The position numbers and the translations under genes are program-made. A model generated the notes under the pieces. It did no database searches and was not told where the DNA came from. It saw only the letters and a program-made list of their open reading frames with translations. This document shows positions 52,214 to 61,341 of a stretch of DNA of 64,000 nucleotides, piece after piece. The stretch comes from Pontibacter deserti (GTDB taxonomy: Bacteria; Bacteroidota; Bacteroidia; Cytophagales; Hymenobacteraceae): assembly GCF_023630255.1 (NCBI RefSeq), contig NZ_JALPRS010000001.1, positions 496,001-560,000 of the forward strand, written 5' to 3'. Position 1 is the first letter of the stretch. Each line of letters begins with the position of its first letter.

Positions 52214-53614
52214 TCAGAAAATTCTGTTGAAAGACGATAGCTGTTTTTGATAATTGTTTGTTGGCACTGTAGTATTTGTGTGGCTATAGTTGTTTTGATT
52301 CTCTATAATCGAAAGTATAGCGTCGGCTAATTCCTGCTTTTGCGCAACTGTTACATTTACCAGCCTGAATTTAGCTTCGCCTTTCAGCATGCGTAAGCGC
52401 CAGTCCCACTGATCTATAGTTCGGTGCTGGCCGTTGTCCATCCACCAGCTCGTATAGAGTGTATCTTTTCCTTTCTGTAGCTCGCCTACATATACTTTAT
52501 AGTTGCCGATCTGCAGCGTTTGTACATGCCTGAACTTGTAGCCGCTACCTTCCCAACAAATAAGCGGGTGGTGCTCTGTAGAATAAAATGCCTGTACCGG
52601 CTTGAGGTAAACCAAGACATCTTTATTGCTATACTTTGTAACCCCGTTTTCCAGCTTAGTAGTCTCAAATCCGTTTAACTGTGGGGTTGCTTGTTCCAGA
52701 GATATTGCCGGTACTTTACTTTTGACATTCAGGCCTGTTAAGATCAATGAGATAAGCAATATAAAGTTGAGGAGTAAGGCAGTTCTTAACTTGATTGGTG
52801 CTTTCACTTTCCTATCCTGGGAAGGTATGGTTATGTATCGCTGCAGTCCTTTTGCAAAAAAATAGAAAGGTACAAGCGCATAAATAAGTAAACAAAGCAA
52901 ACCTATAACATCGTGCATTGGGTTGCCTGGCAAAATCTTAAACCAAACAAGTAACAGGATGCGCAGCAAATTAGATACAAGATTAAGGATCAGCATACCT
53001 CCCAGCATCAGCACAACAGCCCAAAGCGGCCATACTTTTTGCTTTGTTTGCTGCAGGTGAGCAAGTATAAAAATGGCTAGTATCAGCGACAACGACAGCA
53101 TAGACAAAGCTGCACAGGCCGGATCTACAGAAAATTCTTCCCCGTTCACAAGTATTATGTTGCCCGCGGCTTCGGCCTGTGTATCTATCATTTTAAGTAT
53201 AGCAACGGCCCAGGTAGTTAACTGCATCCGAAGCGGGAAACTGATAATACTGGTGATGTACTTAAAAATAGGAGAGGCTATGGTTAATAAGAGCAGCGGG
53301 TACAGGGATATTTTACCAACTATAAGCTGAACGCCACACCAAAGCGCTATTATAAAAGTAAAGAAGTATAAAGTGCTGTTCTGAAGCGTGGCAGCAAGTA
53401 TGGCAAAGAGTATTGCGGTTACCAGTAAAACAGGTGAACAAGACTTGTGAGATTGTACCTGTGCTACAAATGGTAAAAGAAACATTGCAAGCAACCATTG
53501 GCTGTCCCAGAGCAGGTATTCGCTCAGGAAAATCCCGCCAACCAGTATGTATAAACCAAGTACCAGTATCGGGACAGCCAGCCGTTCGGTGGGCCGGATA
53601 ATGCTTAAATTCAT
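52214..53614 (-). CDS. xrtN: Exosortase N (XrtN)
   Basis: The 466-residue membrane protein has many helices and the exosortase triad: Cys in DPACAALSMLS, Arg in SNLLRILLLVWF, His in GNPMHDVIGLLC. The C-terminal soluble part (about 330-466) is typical of the N type. Exosortases cut and anchor proteins carrying a C-terminal PEP-like signal. Its ATG at 53614 overlaps the stop of the VIT gene (ATGA), so the pair is co-translated. The longer frame from 53680 lies in that gene and is not a likely start. Confidence 0.88.
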   Translation of the reverse strand: MNLSIIRPTERLAVPILVLGLYILVGGIFLSEYLLWDSQWLLAMFLLPFVAQVQSHKSCSPVLLVTAILFAILAATLQNSTLYFFTFIIALWCGVQLIVGKISLYPLLLLTIASPIFKYITSIISFPLRMQLTTWAVAILKMIDTQAEAAGNIILVNGEEFSVDPACAALSMLSLSLILAIFILAHLQQTKQKVWPLWAVVLMLGGMLILNLVSNLLRILLLVWFKILPGNPMHDVIGLLCLLIYALVPFYFFAKGLQRYITIPSQDRKVKAPIKLRTALLLNFILLISLILTGLNVKSKVPAISLEQATPQLNGFETTKLENGVTKYSNKDVLVYLKPVQAFYSTEHHPLICWEGSGYKFRHVQTLQIGNYKVYVGELQKGKDTLYTSWWMDNGQHRTIDQWDWRLRMLKGEAKFRLVNVTVAQKQELADAILSIIENQNNYSHTNTTVPTNNYQKQLSSFNRIF

Positions 53615-56121
53615 CTTAATATGTAAGGTTTCAAAGTGATGAAACCAATGATTACCACAGCCAGGATGATCAGCGCCCATTCTTCAGGTTCCGGTACTGC
53701 GCCCGATCCGTTCATACTTGCATTGCCCAGGCTGTCTTTGCTCTTCTGGATGTCGAATCGTTCATAATCTTTTTGTGTTTCCAGGACGATAAGACTTGAG
53801 ACAGGGCTCACAATATTAGCTTGCGTGGCTTCTGTTATCAGCTCATCTTCTATATAATCTTTAGAAAAAAAGCGTGCCCCGATTTGCTGCAAAATATGGT
53901 TATAAGCGAACAGGCGTAGCACATGGTCTGGGGCTGTGTTGGTAGCTTTAGTTGCATTCGTTTTAACTATGCTTAAACCCGAATCACCCAAACGTACTGT
54001 GTTATTATCTATAGTTATGTTAGCGAATTGCTTCTTCTGCAGTAACGTAGCCAGTTGTTCGGTATTCCCATGCATAGGTACAATAACCCGAAGTTCTTTC
54101 AGGCTTTTAAAGTAAGGTGATAACTGTGGCCCAAGCGAGTAAACTCTTATAGCGGATTGTAGTGGTAACACTTCAGCCATCTGTTCTGCAAATGGAGTAT
54201 CTTTCAGGTCGTTGAGGTTAGGGGATATGCCATTACTTTTGCTGATAACAAGTGCCTGCTCTGGATTTTTTATATGATGTAACGGGAAGAGTGAGTAGTG
54301 TTGCTGTCGTAGCTGGTAAAAGAGTTGTGCATTGTTCTGTTCAGTAACCTGCACCATCTTTCCATCCCAGGCATAAACCTGCTTACCTTTTGCTATACTC
54401 CAAACTTTCTCAAACTCGCTATCAGACCAGCTGGCATTTATGTCGAGGTATACCTGTTGCGGCTCAAATGCTACCAGTTGCTGTGGTAATGCTTCAATTT
54501 TATAGTTGTTGCCGGCAAAACTGAAACCGCCATTGGCCAAAGCAGGTGCAGTAAATCTTAGGCTCCAGTCCTGTGTATAGTTGCCCTGGCGTTTATACTC
54601 GTTGCTGCGCGTAAGTTTATAGTCGGAAGGTGAATTCAGGTTAGTAACTTTATTATTAAAATAAATAACAGATGTTTCGGAAGCACCTGTGGCAGAGGGA
54701 CCTGTGAAGTATACATTTTCATAAACAAGCTCATTGCCTCGCTGCTGCAGGGGAGAGGTTATACCTATTTTAAACTGGCGGTTTTCTTCCGGTGTGCACG
54801 GGAACACTCTTACGGATATCCTGTTTCCTTCCTGCCAATGTACCACTGATGGGTCTCGTGCTTCTAAACCAACTATAGTTTTGTATGCGGTCTGCGCTTT
54901 ACTTTTTGTGGTAAGGTAACCTTTTTCTTCACGGCCGTTTATCCAGAGCGAAAGCGAAGAAACCACACTGCCTTCCGGTAAAAAGAAAGTATAAATGGCC
55001 TCCTGCTGATTGTTGCTGTTGGTCATGTTGTTGTGAACGCGCAGCACTTTTTCAGTATAAGCTAACCTGTAACTAGGGTAGATGCGTACCTGCGACACTA
55101 CATTAGCTGTACTTAGGTTGTTGCCCGACCAGAGCCGTGCCTCTGCCTGATGGCGGGCGTCGTACATGCTCTCAAGTATCTTTATTTTTTCTTTCCTGTC
55201 CAGGTTTGGTTGGCCCAGGAATAACACAGCTAAAGTTACCAGCGGGTCGTGGCGTTTCACTTCATCAAAATTCTCACCAGGTATATCCCAGATATTAAAG
55301 CTATTGTGTGGCACCTGGTACACAAGGTCAGTTTTCATGATGCGCTCTGTCAGAAAATCGGCCGGCAATTGCTGGCTAAGCCTAACCCAATGCGGCAATG
55401 TCTCATTTTCCTGTATCACAAAATCATTACTGCTAAAATCTATCTGCACGTTCCGGTTATGCCATTGCCAGATAAAGAACACACTAAAAAGTATAGGGAA
55501 TGCTGCCCCAGCAAGAAAACTACGAAGGTATTGTTGGTCTTTGGAAGCAGCTTTGTAAACACCAAAACCTAAACTAATCACCACCCAAAGCGGCACAAAA
55601 GTATGCAGCGCTAGACCCAAGGCCAGAATACCGAAAATGCTGATGATATAAAGCGGCAACAGGTAAATGGCATAATACACCCAAAGTATAGATCCTGCAC
55701 CAAGTATAAAGAGCAATACCTGGTTCATGAGTTTAGGTAGTCGCTCCTGAAAACTATAGATTATGAGCGTTATACAGAAAAGGGTGATAAAAGCTTCCAG
55801 CCAGGGAACAGAGTCCTGAAAGATACTCATCTGGCGGTTAAGCGAATAGCAACTGATGATAAAAAGTACCAGGTACAAGTATAGGTATTGTAAGTGCTGA
55901 AAAGGCCTTTTAAAGGAAAAGACTTTCTGGGAGAGCATTATAACAAAGTAGACAGCAGCTAAACTATAGTTCAGCCAGAAAATACCAAAAGCTGCCCCGT
56001 CTGTTGCTGCCATGCCCCACTCAGGGAACATGAAAATAAGGAAGGAAATTACGATCATTCCCACGCCTACAAAATGCAATTGGAGGTCGGTTCTGGCAGG
56101 TACTTTCGTCAGAGTTTGCAT
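53611..56121 (-). CDS. XrtN-system VIT domain protein with C-terminal sorting signal
   Basis: The 836-residue protein has about eight helices in its N-terminal 250 residues, then a VIT domain (about 350-480: IYTFFLPEGSVVSSLSLWINGREEKGYLTTK, TIVGLEARDPSVVHW, ISVRVFPC) and a long soluble part. It ends in VPEPEEWALIILAVVIIGFITLKPYILR: a PEP motif, one helix and basic residues, the type of tail an exosortase recognises. It is directly coupled to xrtN, so it is the probable dedicated substrate. The biological function is unknown. Confidence 0.88.
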   Translation of the reverse strand: MQTLTKVPARTDLQLHFVGVGMIVISFLIFMFPEWGMAATDGAAFGIFWLNYSLAAVYFVIMLSQKVFSFKRPFQHLQYLYLYLVLFIISCYSLNRQMSIFQDSVPWLEAFITLFCITLIIYSFQERLPKLMNQVLLFILGAGSILWVYYAIYLLPLYIISIFGILALGLALHTFVPLWVVISLGFGVYKAASKDQQYLRSFLAGAAFPILFSVFFIWQWHNRNVQIDFSSNDFVIQENETLPHWVRLSQQLPADFLTERIMKTDLVYQVPHNSFNIWDIPGENFDEVKRHDPLVTLAVLFLGQPNLDRKEKIKILESMYDARHQAEARLWSGNNLSTANVVSQVRIYPSYRLAYTEKVLRVHNNMTNSNNQQEAIYTFFLPEGSVVSSLSLWINGREEKGYLTTKSKAQTAYKTIVGLEARDPSVVHWQEGNRISVRVFPCTPEENRQFKIGITSPLQQRGNELVYENVYFTGPSATGASETSVIYFNNKVTNLNSPSDYKLTRSNEYKRQGNYTQDWSLRFTAPALANGGFSFAGNNYKIEALPQQLVAFEPQQVYLDINASWSDSEFEKVWSIAKGKQVYAWDGKMVQVTEQNNAQLFYQLRQQHYSLFPLHHIKNPEQALVISKSNGISPNLNDLKDTPFAEQMAEVLPLQSAIRVYSLGPQLSPYFKSLKELRVIVPMHGNTEQLATLLQKKQFANITIDNNTVRLGDSGLSIVKTNATKATNTAPDHVLRLFAYNHILQQIGARFFSKDYIEDELITEATQANIVSPVSSLIVLETQKDYERFDIQKSKDSLGNASMNGSGAVPEPEEWALIILAVVIIGFITLKPYILR

Positions 56122-56216
56122 GCTTTAGCTATAGTTTCAGAATGCCCAGCAATGTGGGTAGAGAGATTATTTTCTTAAAAGAAATATACAACTAATTGGA
56201 TGTTTATAATATGCTT

Positions 56217-57458
56217 TTACTTAAAACCGAACACAAGTGGGAAAACAAACACAACCACTACTGTCCATAAAGTATACACCGGCAGGAACAAAGCAATGGA
56301 GTGCTCAGCTTCAGCCACATCCGCTTTTTTTCTGAACGATTGAAAGAGCCTGAACGTGATGAGCAGCAGGTTGAGCAGCATTAAGAAATTGCCGCCTAAC
56401 ACAGCCAGCCTGTTCGGGGTAATGCCAAATTCTGTGATGCGGAAGATGATAGCCGATAATGCAATGCCATTAACTATAACCGTAACTAAAGATAAAAGGA
56501 ATAGCACCCATACATCCGAATTTCTTGTTTTACCGGAGCTTTCGGCAATAGAGAAAAAGATCAGCGCCATCACGCCTATCAGCAACACGTTAAACAGCAA
56601 CAAAAACTCCCGGTCGTTGTAAGGGTCTTTGCCTGAATACACAATAGCAGCCAGGTAGATAATGAGCATAACCAGCACCAGCGGGCTGAATATTTTAGCA
56701 ACAATTGGTGATACTTTATTAACCAGTTGCGGATTGGTTTGGGTAAGATAAGTACCAACTATAGGCACTGCCGGTAGCCCGAAAGCTACTACATACTCTC
56801 CGTAAAACTCCTCAATCTGTAAGCTGATAAGCGAAAACAACGCTATAGTAATTCCGGTCATGAGTACACCTGCCAGCCCCAGAACAGCTGACATTACGAT
56901 CAGGTCTCCGTTAAACCTCAGATAATCCAGCCGCTTTTTATAGTTGTTCAACTCATCTCCGGCATAGGAAATGCCTAATAAAACCCACAACAACAAAGGC
57001 AAATGGATGCAGGCTAATAGTAGCGTATCACTGGTAGTTGAAGCCGGAAGGGAGTTGATGTAAAACACGCACACCAGTATGGCTATACTAATAAAGCCAG
57101 TTGTCTGTAAGCTCAGTTTGTTTTTCCAGGCGAAGTATGCGGCCAGCACCGGGAAAACGATAAATCCGGCATTTCGTGGGTAATAAAATTCTTCGGGTAC
57201 AGGAAGTATAGCCGGAATTTTAACAAGAAAGCCTGCTATTAAAACAGCTATTGCCACAAACAGCAAATCATTTATTGTGCCCCAGGCTACTTCATCTGAT
57301 TCATATCTTAATCTTTCGTGCCAGAAATCAGCGAGTGCGTTGCCCTTAAGCTCCGGATATAGATTGCTGAACTCCCGCTTAAAAGGTGTCTTGTTGGACC
57401 GGTATAGCTTCTCGAGCTGCTGCGGGTCGTTTATTCCAGAAAGTATCTTTTCTTTCAT
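56217..57458 (-). CDS. DUF4153-like polytopic membrane protein
   Basis: The 413-residue protein has about 12 hydrophobic helices and a short cytosolic N terminus with a charged PFKREFSNLYPELKGNALADFWHERLRYES segment. Layout and length fit DUF4153-type membrane proteins. No function is known. It lies 95 bases upstream of the VIT gene on the same strand, next to the exosortase pair, so it may belong to that system. Confidence 0.6.
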   Translation of the reverse strand: MKEKILSGINDPQQLEKLYRSNKTPFKREFSNLYPELKGNALADFWHERLRYESDEVAWGTINDLLFVAIAVLIAGFLVKIPAILPVPEEFYYPRNAGFIVFPVLAAYFAWKNKLSLQTTGFISIAILVCVFYINSLPASTTSDTLLLACIHLPLLLWVLLGISYAGDELNNYKKRLDYLRFNGDLIVMSAVLGLAGVLMTGITIALFSLISLQIEEFYGEYVVAFGLPAVPIVGTYLTQTNPQLVNKVSPIVAKIFSPLVLVMLIIYLAAIVYSGKDPYNDREFLLLFNVLLIGVMALIFFSIAESSGKTRNSDVWVLFLLSLVTVIVNGIALSAIIFRITEFGITPNRLAVLGGNFLMLLNLLLITFRLFQSFRKKADVAEAEHSIALFLPVYTLWTVVVVFVFPLVFGFK

Positions 57459-57514
57459 GGGGTCTATACTTTAAGGTTTCTTGTTCAATTGTTAATAGAA
57501 ATAGACAGCGGTGT

Positions 57515-57853
57515 TTAATGCCACATGGTACCAGCTAATCCTAACACAAAGCCAAGGTAAAATCCGATGATAAAAACCAGTAGACTTAAGAGTATGGCAA
57601 ACGACTTGTTTACACCAATTTTGCTGGCAAAGTATAAGATAAAGTAATTACAGAAGCCTCCTGCTGCACCGGCCATAGGCACAATAACCAAGGGGCGTAC
57701 CCACCATAGTTTTCCCCATTCGGGATTAGGTTCATTCACAAAAATCAGGAAAACGCAGATCAGTAATAAACCTATCCAGGCACCCACTAGCATCCTTTTA
57801 CCTAATGTAAACAGATGGATCGGGTGGTTTTTAAATTCGATTCGCTGTATCAT
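57515..57853 (-). CDS. Small membrane protein, copy A2 of duplicated pair
   Basis: The 112-residue protein has about four hydrophobic helices and a C terminus GLAGTMWH. It aligns along its length with the product at 58963-59307 (NHPIHLFTLGKRMLVGAWIGLLLI against NHPVHGASVGKRMLHGAVIGLIII; VRPLVIVPMAGAAGGFCNYF against VKPLLIVPAAGALGGLFYYN). This gene is A2 in the order A1-B1-C-B2-A2. Function is unknown. Confidence 0.75.
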   Translation of the reverse strand: MIQRIEFKNHPIHLFTLGKRMLVGAWIGLLLICVFLIFVNEPNPEWGKLWWVRPLVIVPMAGAAGGFCNYFILYFASKIGVNKSFAILLSLLVFIIGFYLGFVLGLAGTMWH

Positions 57854-57880
57854 TTCTGAAAGTTTAAATCAATGATATCC

Positions 57881-58171
57881 TTACAACTTATCAATCATGT
57901 CCCCAAGGTCGCTTACCCCTAACGTGAACATAATGAGCACAATGCCCAGGGTGATCTTAACAATAAGCGGAATTGAGAAACCAAACTTCTTTTTAAAATA
58001 GATATTTGCGGGAGGTAAGTAAACCAGGGAAAGAAGAAGATAAGCTATGCCCGGAACAGGGTGCACTAAAACTATATTCAATACACCAATTATCAGAAGA
58101 AGTATACCGAATGCCCAACCGCTAATATTCCAGATAGTTGGTCTGTTGTTCATTGTCATTTTATTTTCCAT
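57881..58171 (-). CDS. Small membrane protein, copy B2 of duplicated pair
   Basis: The 96-residue protein has three helices. It aligns with the product at 58588-58917 (IWNISGWAFGILLLIIGVLNIV against LNIISWVFGIVAFAIGVVNTF; and the ends LGVSDLGDMIDKL against VGVGELSDKIELML). It is B2 in the mirror-order set, sitting just upstream of A2 on the same strand. Function is unknown. Confidence 0.75.
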   Translation of the reverse strand: MENKMTMNNRPTIWNISGWAFGILLLIIGVLNIVLVHPVPGIAYLLLSLVYLPPANIYFKKKFGFSIPLIVKITLGIVLIMFTLGVSDLGDMIDKL

Positions 58172-58244
58172 GATTTTTTAATTTTTAGTAAACTGTTCAA
58201 CTTTTGTTTGGCCCTTAGCTTTTCTTCTTCACTGGTTTAACTGC

Positions 58245-58535
58245 TTAACTTCCCGCGAAAGGTGTTCCAAAGATACCAACAGCAAGCTCTGCCCAGATGA
58301 GGAACAATACTACCAGTACAACTGCAATAAGGGCAACCCGGGATTCGGTACTTTTCACCTTCCGCATTACAAACTCACAGGTAAGGCCAGTGCCGAATAG
58401 CAGGATGCCCATGATCACAAAATCGAACAGCTTCCAGTCTACTTCATCTGTAAACTGCATCGCTACCAATGGAATAAGTAGTATAAACACCACTGTAAGT
58501 AAAATGCCGGTAAGTCTTTTGTTTTGCGTAATCAT
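58245..58535 (-). CDS. Small membrane protein, gene C of the A-B-C-B-A set
   Basis: The 96-residue protein has three hydrophobic helices (KRLTGILLTVVFILLIPLVAM, FVIMGILLFGTGLTCEFVM, VALIAVVLVVLFLIWAELAVG). It has no visible similarity to the A or B genes, and lies between them. Its one cysteine is in GLTCEF. Function is unknown. Confidence 0.7.
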   Translation of the reverse strand: MITQNKRLTGILLTVVFILLIPLVAMQFTDEVDWKLFDFVIMGILLFGTGLTCEFVMRKVKSTESRVALIAVVLVVLFLIWAELAVGIFGTPFAGS

Positions 58536-58587
58536 AATCGTTTCTTTTTAAAGTTTATGGGTTGTTTATATTTCTGATTTTAAGGTA

Positions 58588-58917
58588 TTATAGATCCAGC
58601 AGCATGAGTTCTATCTTATCGGATAATTCACCCACGCCCACTGCGGCCCAGATAATAAAAATGCCGATCACAATTTTTACTGTTCTTAAAGAAGGGATGG
58701 AGTAGCCGGTCATCTTCCTGATAATTACATTTACTGGTAAGAAATAGAGGAAGGAAAGTAGTATTATAAATATTCCGAAACCGGGATCGTTGCCCCAAAA
58801 CGTGTTCACTACTCCAATTGCAAATGCCACAATGCCAAACACCCAGCTGATAATATTCAGGGTCATAGTTCCGGCATTTGCCTCCAGTGCTTCTTGAAAT
58901 TCCTTTTCGTTAGTCAT
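58588..58917 (-). CDS. Small membrane protein, copy B1 of duplicated pair
   Basis: I start at 58917 (MTNEKEFQEALEANAG). The 109-residue protein has three helices and a polar N terminus. It is the paralogue of the product at 57881-58171. It is followed at a short distance by gene C and preceded by A1 on the same strand. Function is unknown. Confidence 0.75.
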   Translation of the reverse strand: MTNEKEFQEALEANAGTMTLNIISWVFGIVAFAIGVVNTFWGNDPGFGIFIILLSFLYFLPVNVIIRKMTGYSIPSLRTVKIVIGIFIIWAAVGVGELSDKIELMLLDL

Positions 58918-58962
58918 AATTTTATACTTTAAAGCGTTCAACATCTGATCAGTTAAAGCTGC

Positions 58963-59307
58963 TTAATCCCACATAGTGCCGTTTAAGCCCAGCACAATAC
59001 CTAGCCACAGCACTACTATGAAAACAACTAGGCTTAGTACATAAGCTAAAGCCTTTCTCCAGCCGCCTTCGTAGCGCAGATAATCCATGTTGTAGTAAAA
59101 AAGCCCTCCCAGTGCACCAGCCGCCGGAACTATAAGCAGGGGCTTAACCATCCAGAATCTTGACCAGCTTGGGTCGGGATCTCCTGCACCAATAAGGAAA
59201 AATGAGATAATAATGAGGCCGATTACTGCGCCATGCAGCATGCGTTTGCCTACCGAAGCCCCGTGAACCGGGTGGTTTTGAAATCCACTTCTTTGTGTCA
59301 TGATCAA
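58963..59307 (-). CDS. Small membrane protein, copy A1 of duplicated pair
   Basis: The 114-residue protein has four hydrophobic helices and ends GLNGTMWD. It is the paralogue of 57515-57853. It lies 79 bases after the winged-helix gene on the same strand, so the small proteins are probably under its control. Function is unknown. Confidence 0.75.
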   Translation of the reverse strand: MIMTQRSGFQNHPVHGASVGKRMLHGAVIGLIIISFFLIGAGDPDPSWSRFWMVKPLLIVPAAGALGGLFYYNMDYLRYEGGWRKALAYVLSLVVFIVVLWLGIVLGLNGTMWD

Positions 59308-59386
59308 TTATCTTTAATGGTTTTAAAACTTGATTTGTTGTTTATTTAAAGTACTTTGAATTACAAAGTATAACCGCAAAAAAAAT

Positions 59387-59695
59387 TTAGTTTCCTGGCC
59401 TGTTGTTTAAAATCAGTTGCTCCAGTGCATCTAAATGGCTTTTAAAAGCTTCGCGACCGGCATCGGTGGCATGGTAAGTTGTATTCGGTTTACGGCCTAC
59501 AAACTGTTTTTCCACGCGCAGATAGTTTGCCTCTTCCAAGGCACGCAGGTGGCTGGCCAGATTACCATCCGTTAGCTGTAAAGTTTCTTTAAGGGTGTTA
59601 AAGTCTGTTTTATCCTCCACCATCAGCACCGACATAATGCCTAACCGCGCCCTGCTTTCGAAGGCTTTATTTATATTTTCAAGATAATCTTTCAC
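59387..59695 (-). CDS. Winged-helix transcriptional regulator
   Basis: The 102-residue protein is a single winged helix of the type found in MarR/PadR-like small regulators: SRARLGIMSVLMVEDKTDFNTLKETLQLTDGNLASHLRALEEANYLRVEKQFVGRKPNTTYHATDAGREAFKSHL. It has no ligand domain. It is 8 bases from the membrane gene upstream, a common pair in this phylum, and leads the small membrane genes. Confidence 0.88.
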   Translation of the reverse strand: MKDYLENINKAFESRARLGIMSVLMVEDKTDFNTLKETLQLTDGNLASHLRALEEANYLRVEKQFVGRKPNTTYHATDAGREAFKSHLDALEQLILNNRPGN

Positions 59696-59703
59696 AGGAC
59701 CTG

Positions 59704-60327
59704 TTAACGTTCGTATTTAAAATACACCAGTGCACCATAAACTATGTGCAGCACTCCAAACCCCAACGTCCAGGCAAACAAACCATACCCCACAAAAAAA
59801 CTGGCAACCAGCCCAATTATAATCTCCAGTAAACCCAGGTAACGAATATCGCTGAGGGTATACTTACTGGCATTTAACAACCCGCAACCATAAAAAATGA
59901 GCATCACAGGCGCTACCAGGTATAGCAGGTCGTGGTAAATAAGTATGGCACAAAAAGCCCCGCCTGCCGCAATAGGTATAAACAGGTTAACAAGCATACG
60001 CTCGGTTTTGCTATCCCACACACGGTGACTGTTTTTTTTGGCGTTGCGTGCCGTAAAGTAAGTAGCAGTACACAATGCAAGTATAAACACAAACGCCGCT
60101 ACCGCAACCAGAAACAAAAGATTGTCATTTGTAAGGCCGCGGCCTAAGGTCTGGTTATAGTTTATGTTATGCGTTACCAGATACCATTTAACAACTGCTG
60201 CCCCTAAGAGCGCAGATACGCCGGCGGCAATTCCCGATAATCCGCTTAGCGAAATAAAGCGGGAAGAACGATCCATGATGTTGCGGATCTCGTGCAGAGT
60301 GGCTAACTGGTCTTGCTGCTGGTTCAT
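59704..60327 (-). CDS. Polytopic membrane protein paired with winged-helix regulator
   Basis: From 60327 (MNQQQDQLATLHEIRNIMDRSSRFISLSG) the protein is 207 residues with six helices. The opening is a polar amphipathic stretch rich in charged residues. It matches the usual Bacteroidota partner of this type of regulator, but its role (perhaps a sensor) is unknown. The longer frame from 60375 adds basic residues only. Confidence 0.75.
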   Translation of the reverse strand: MNQQQDQLATLHEIRNIMDRSSRFISLSGLSGIAAGVSALLGAAVVKWYLVTHNINYNQTLGRGLTNDNLLFLVAVAAFVFILALCTATYFTARNAKKNSHRVWDSKTERMLVNLFIPIAAGGAFCAILIYHDLLYLVAPVMLIFYGCGLLNASKYTLSDIRYLGLLEIIIGLVASFFVGYGLFAWTLGFGVLHIVYGALVYFKYER

Positions 60328-60475
60328 ATAAAGTACTTTGAGTTTCAAAGTTAATAATACTTTACGTAATGTCAAGCAGTACGGTTAAAATATTTTTAAA
60401 TTCTATACTTATAGTTGGGTGGGCAACACAATCTTAGCACATGCGGTAACTTAGTAAGCAGTAAAACTATAGTTT

Positions 60476-61258
60476 ATGATAAACGACTATTACACGGGTA
60501 AAACAGTTTTGATAACCGGTGGCGCACAAGGCATAGGTTTAGGAATGGTACAGGCTTTTGCTGATGCAGGGGCCAAGGTTATACTGACAGATGCTGACGA
60601 AGAAGCCGGTAAAGAAGCAGTAGAAAGACTGCAAAAGGAGAAGAAAAAGGTAGCGTTTATTCGTTGCGATGTGAGCCAGGAACATGAGGTAATTAAGTTG
60701 ATGGAGATAGCAGGAGTGAAGTATGGAAAACTGGATGCTTTAATTAATAATGCTGGTATAGCAGATCCTTTTACAGGTAATCTTCAGAACATGCTGCTAT
60801 CGGAGTTTGACCGGATGCTGGCAGTAAATTTGCGCGGACCCCTGTTATGTGCCAAGTATGCCTTACCGCTTTTAAAAGCTGCAGAACAACCGGCCATACT
60901 TAATATTACAAGCACCAGAGCTTTTATGTCGGAACCTGATACATTTGCCTACACAGCCTCAAAAGGCGGGCTGGAAGCACTGACACATTCACTGGCTGTA
61001 AGTCTGGCTGAAGATAAGATAAGGGTAAATGCCATAGCGCCGGGTTGGATTGAAACAGGAGAGTGGCAGAAAAAGAGCGAACAATACCTGCCTAAGCACA
61101 GCAAGCAAGATAGAGAACAGCACCCTGTCGGGCGGGTAGGCAAACCTGAAGATATTGCAGCTGCAGCTTTATTTTTATGCTCAGACCAGGCAGGGTTTAT
61201 TACAGGCCAGAGTATAAAAATTGACGGAGGCATGACGATCAAAATGATCTATGTGTAG
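60476..61258 (+). CDS. SDR-family oxidoreductase
   Basis: The 260-residue enzyme has the dinucleotide loop TGGAQGIGLGMV, the NNAGI region DALINNAGIADPF, catalytic Ser in LNITSTRAF and the YTASKGG catalytic Tyr/Lys pair, with the ending GQSIKIDGGMTI. This is a classical short-chain dehydrogenase. Substrate unknown (a 3-oxoacyl- or sugar-type reductase is typical). It is a single gene between divergent and convergent neighbours. Confidence 0.94.
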   Translation: MINDYYTGKTVLITGGAQGIGLGMVQAFADAGAKVILTDADEEAGKEAVERLQKEKKKVAFIRCDVSQEHEVIKLMEIAGVKYGKLDALINNAGIADPFTGNLQNMLLSEFDRMLAVNLRGPLLCAKYALPLLKAAEQPAILNITSTRAFMSEPDTFAYTASKGGLEALTHSLAVSLAEDKIRVNAIAPGWIETGEWQKKSEQYLPKHSKQDREQHPVGRVGKPEDIAAAALFLCSDQAGFITGQSIKIDGGMTIKMIYV

Positions 61259-61341
61259 CAATACAGATGACGAATTTTAAAACTATACAACCTACCAGAT
61301 GTGTGTAAGGTAAACTATAGCCGACACAACTTAGCTTAACT

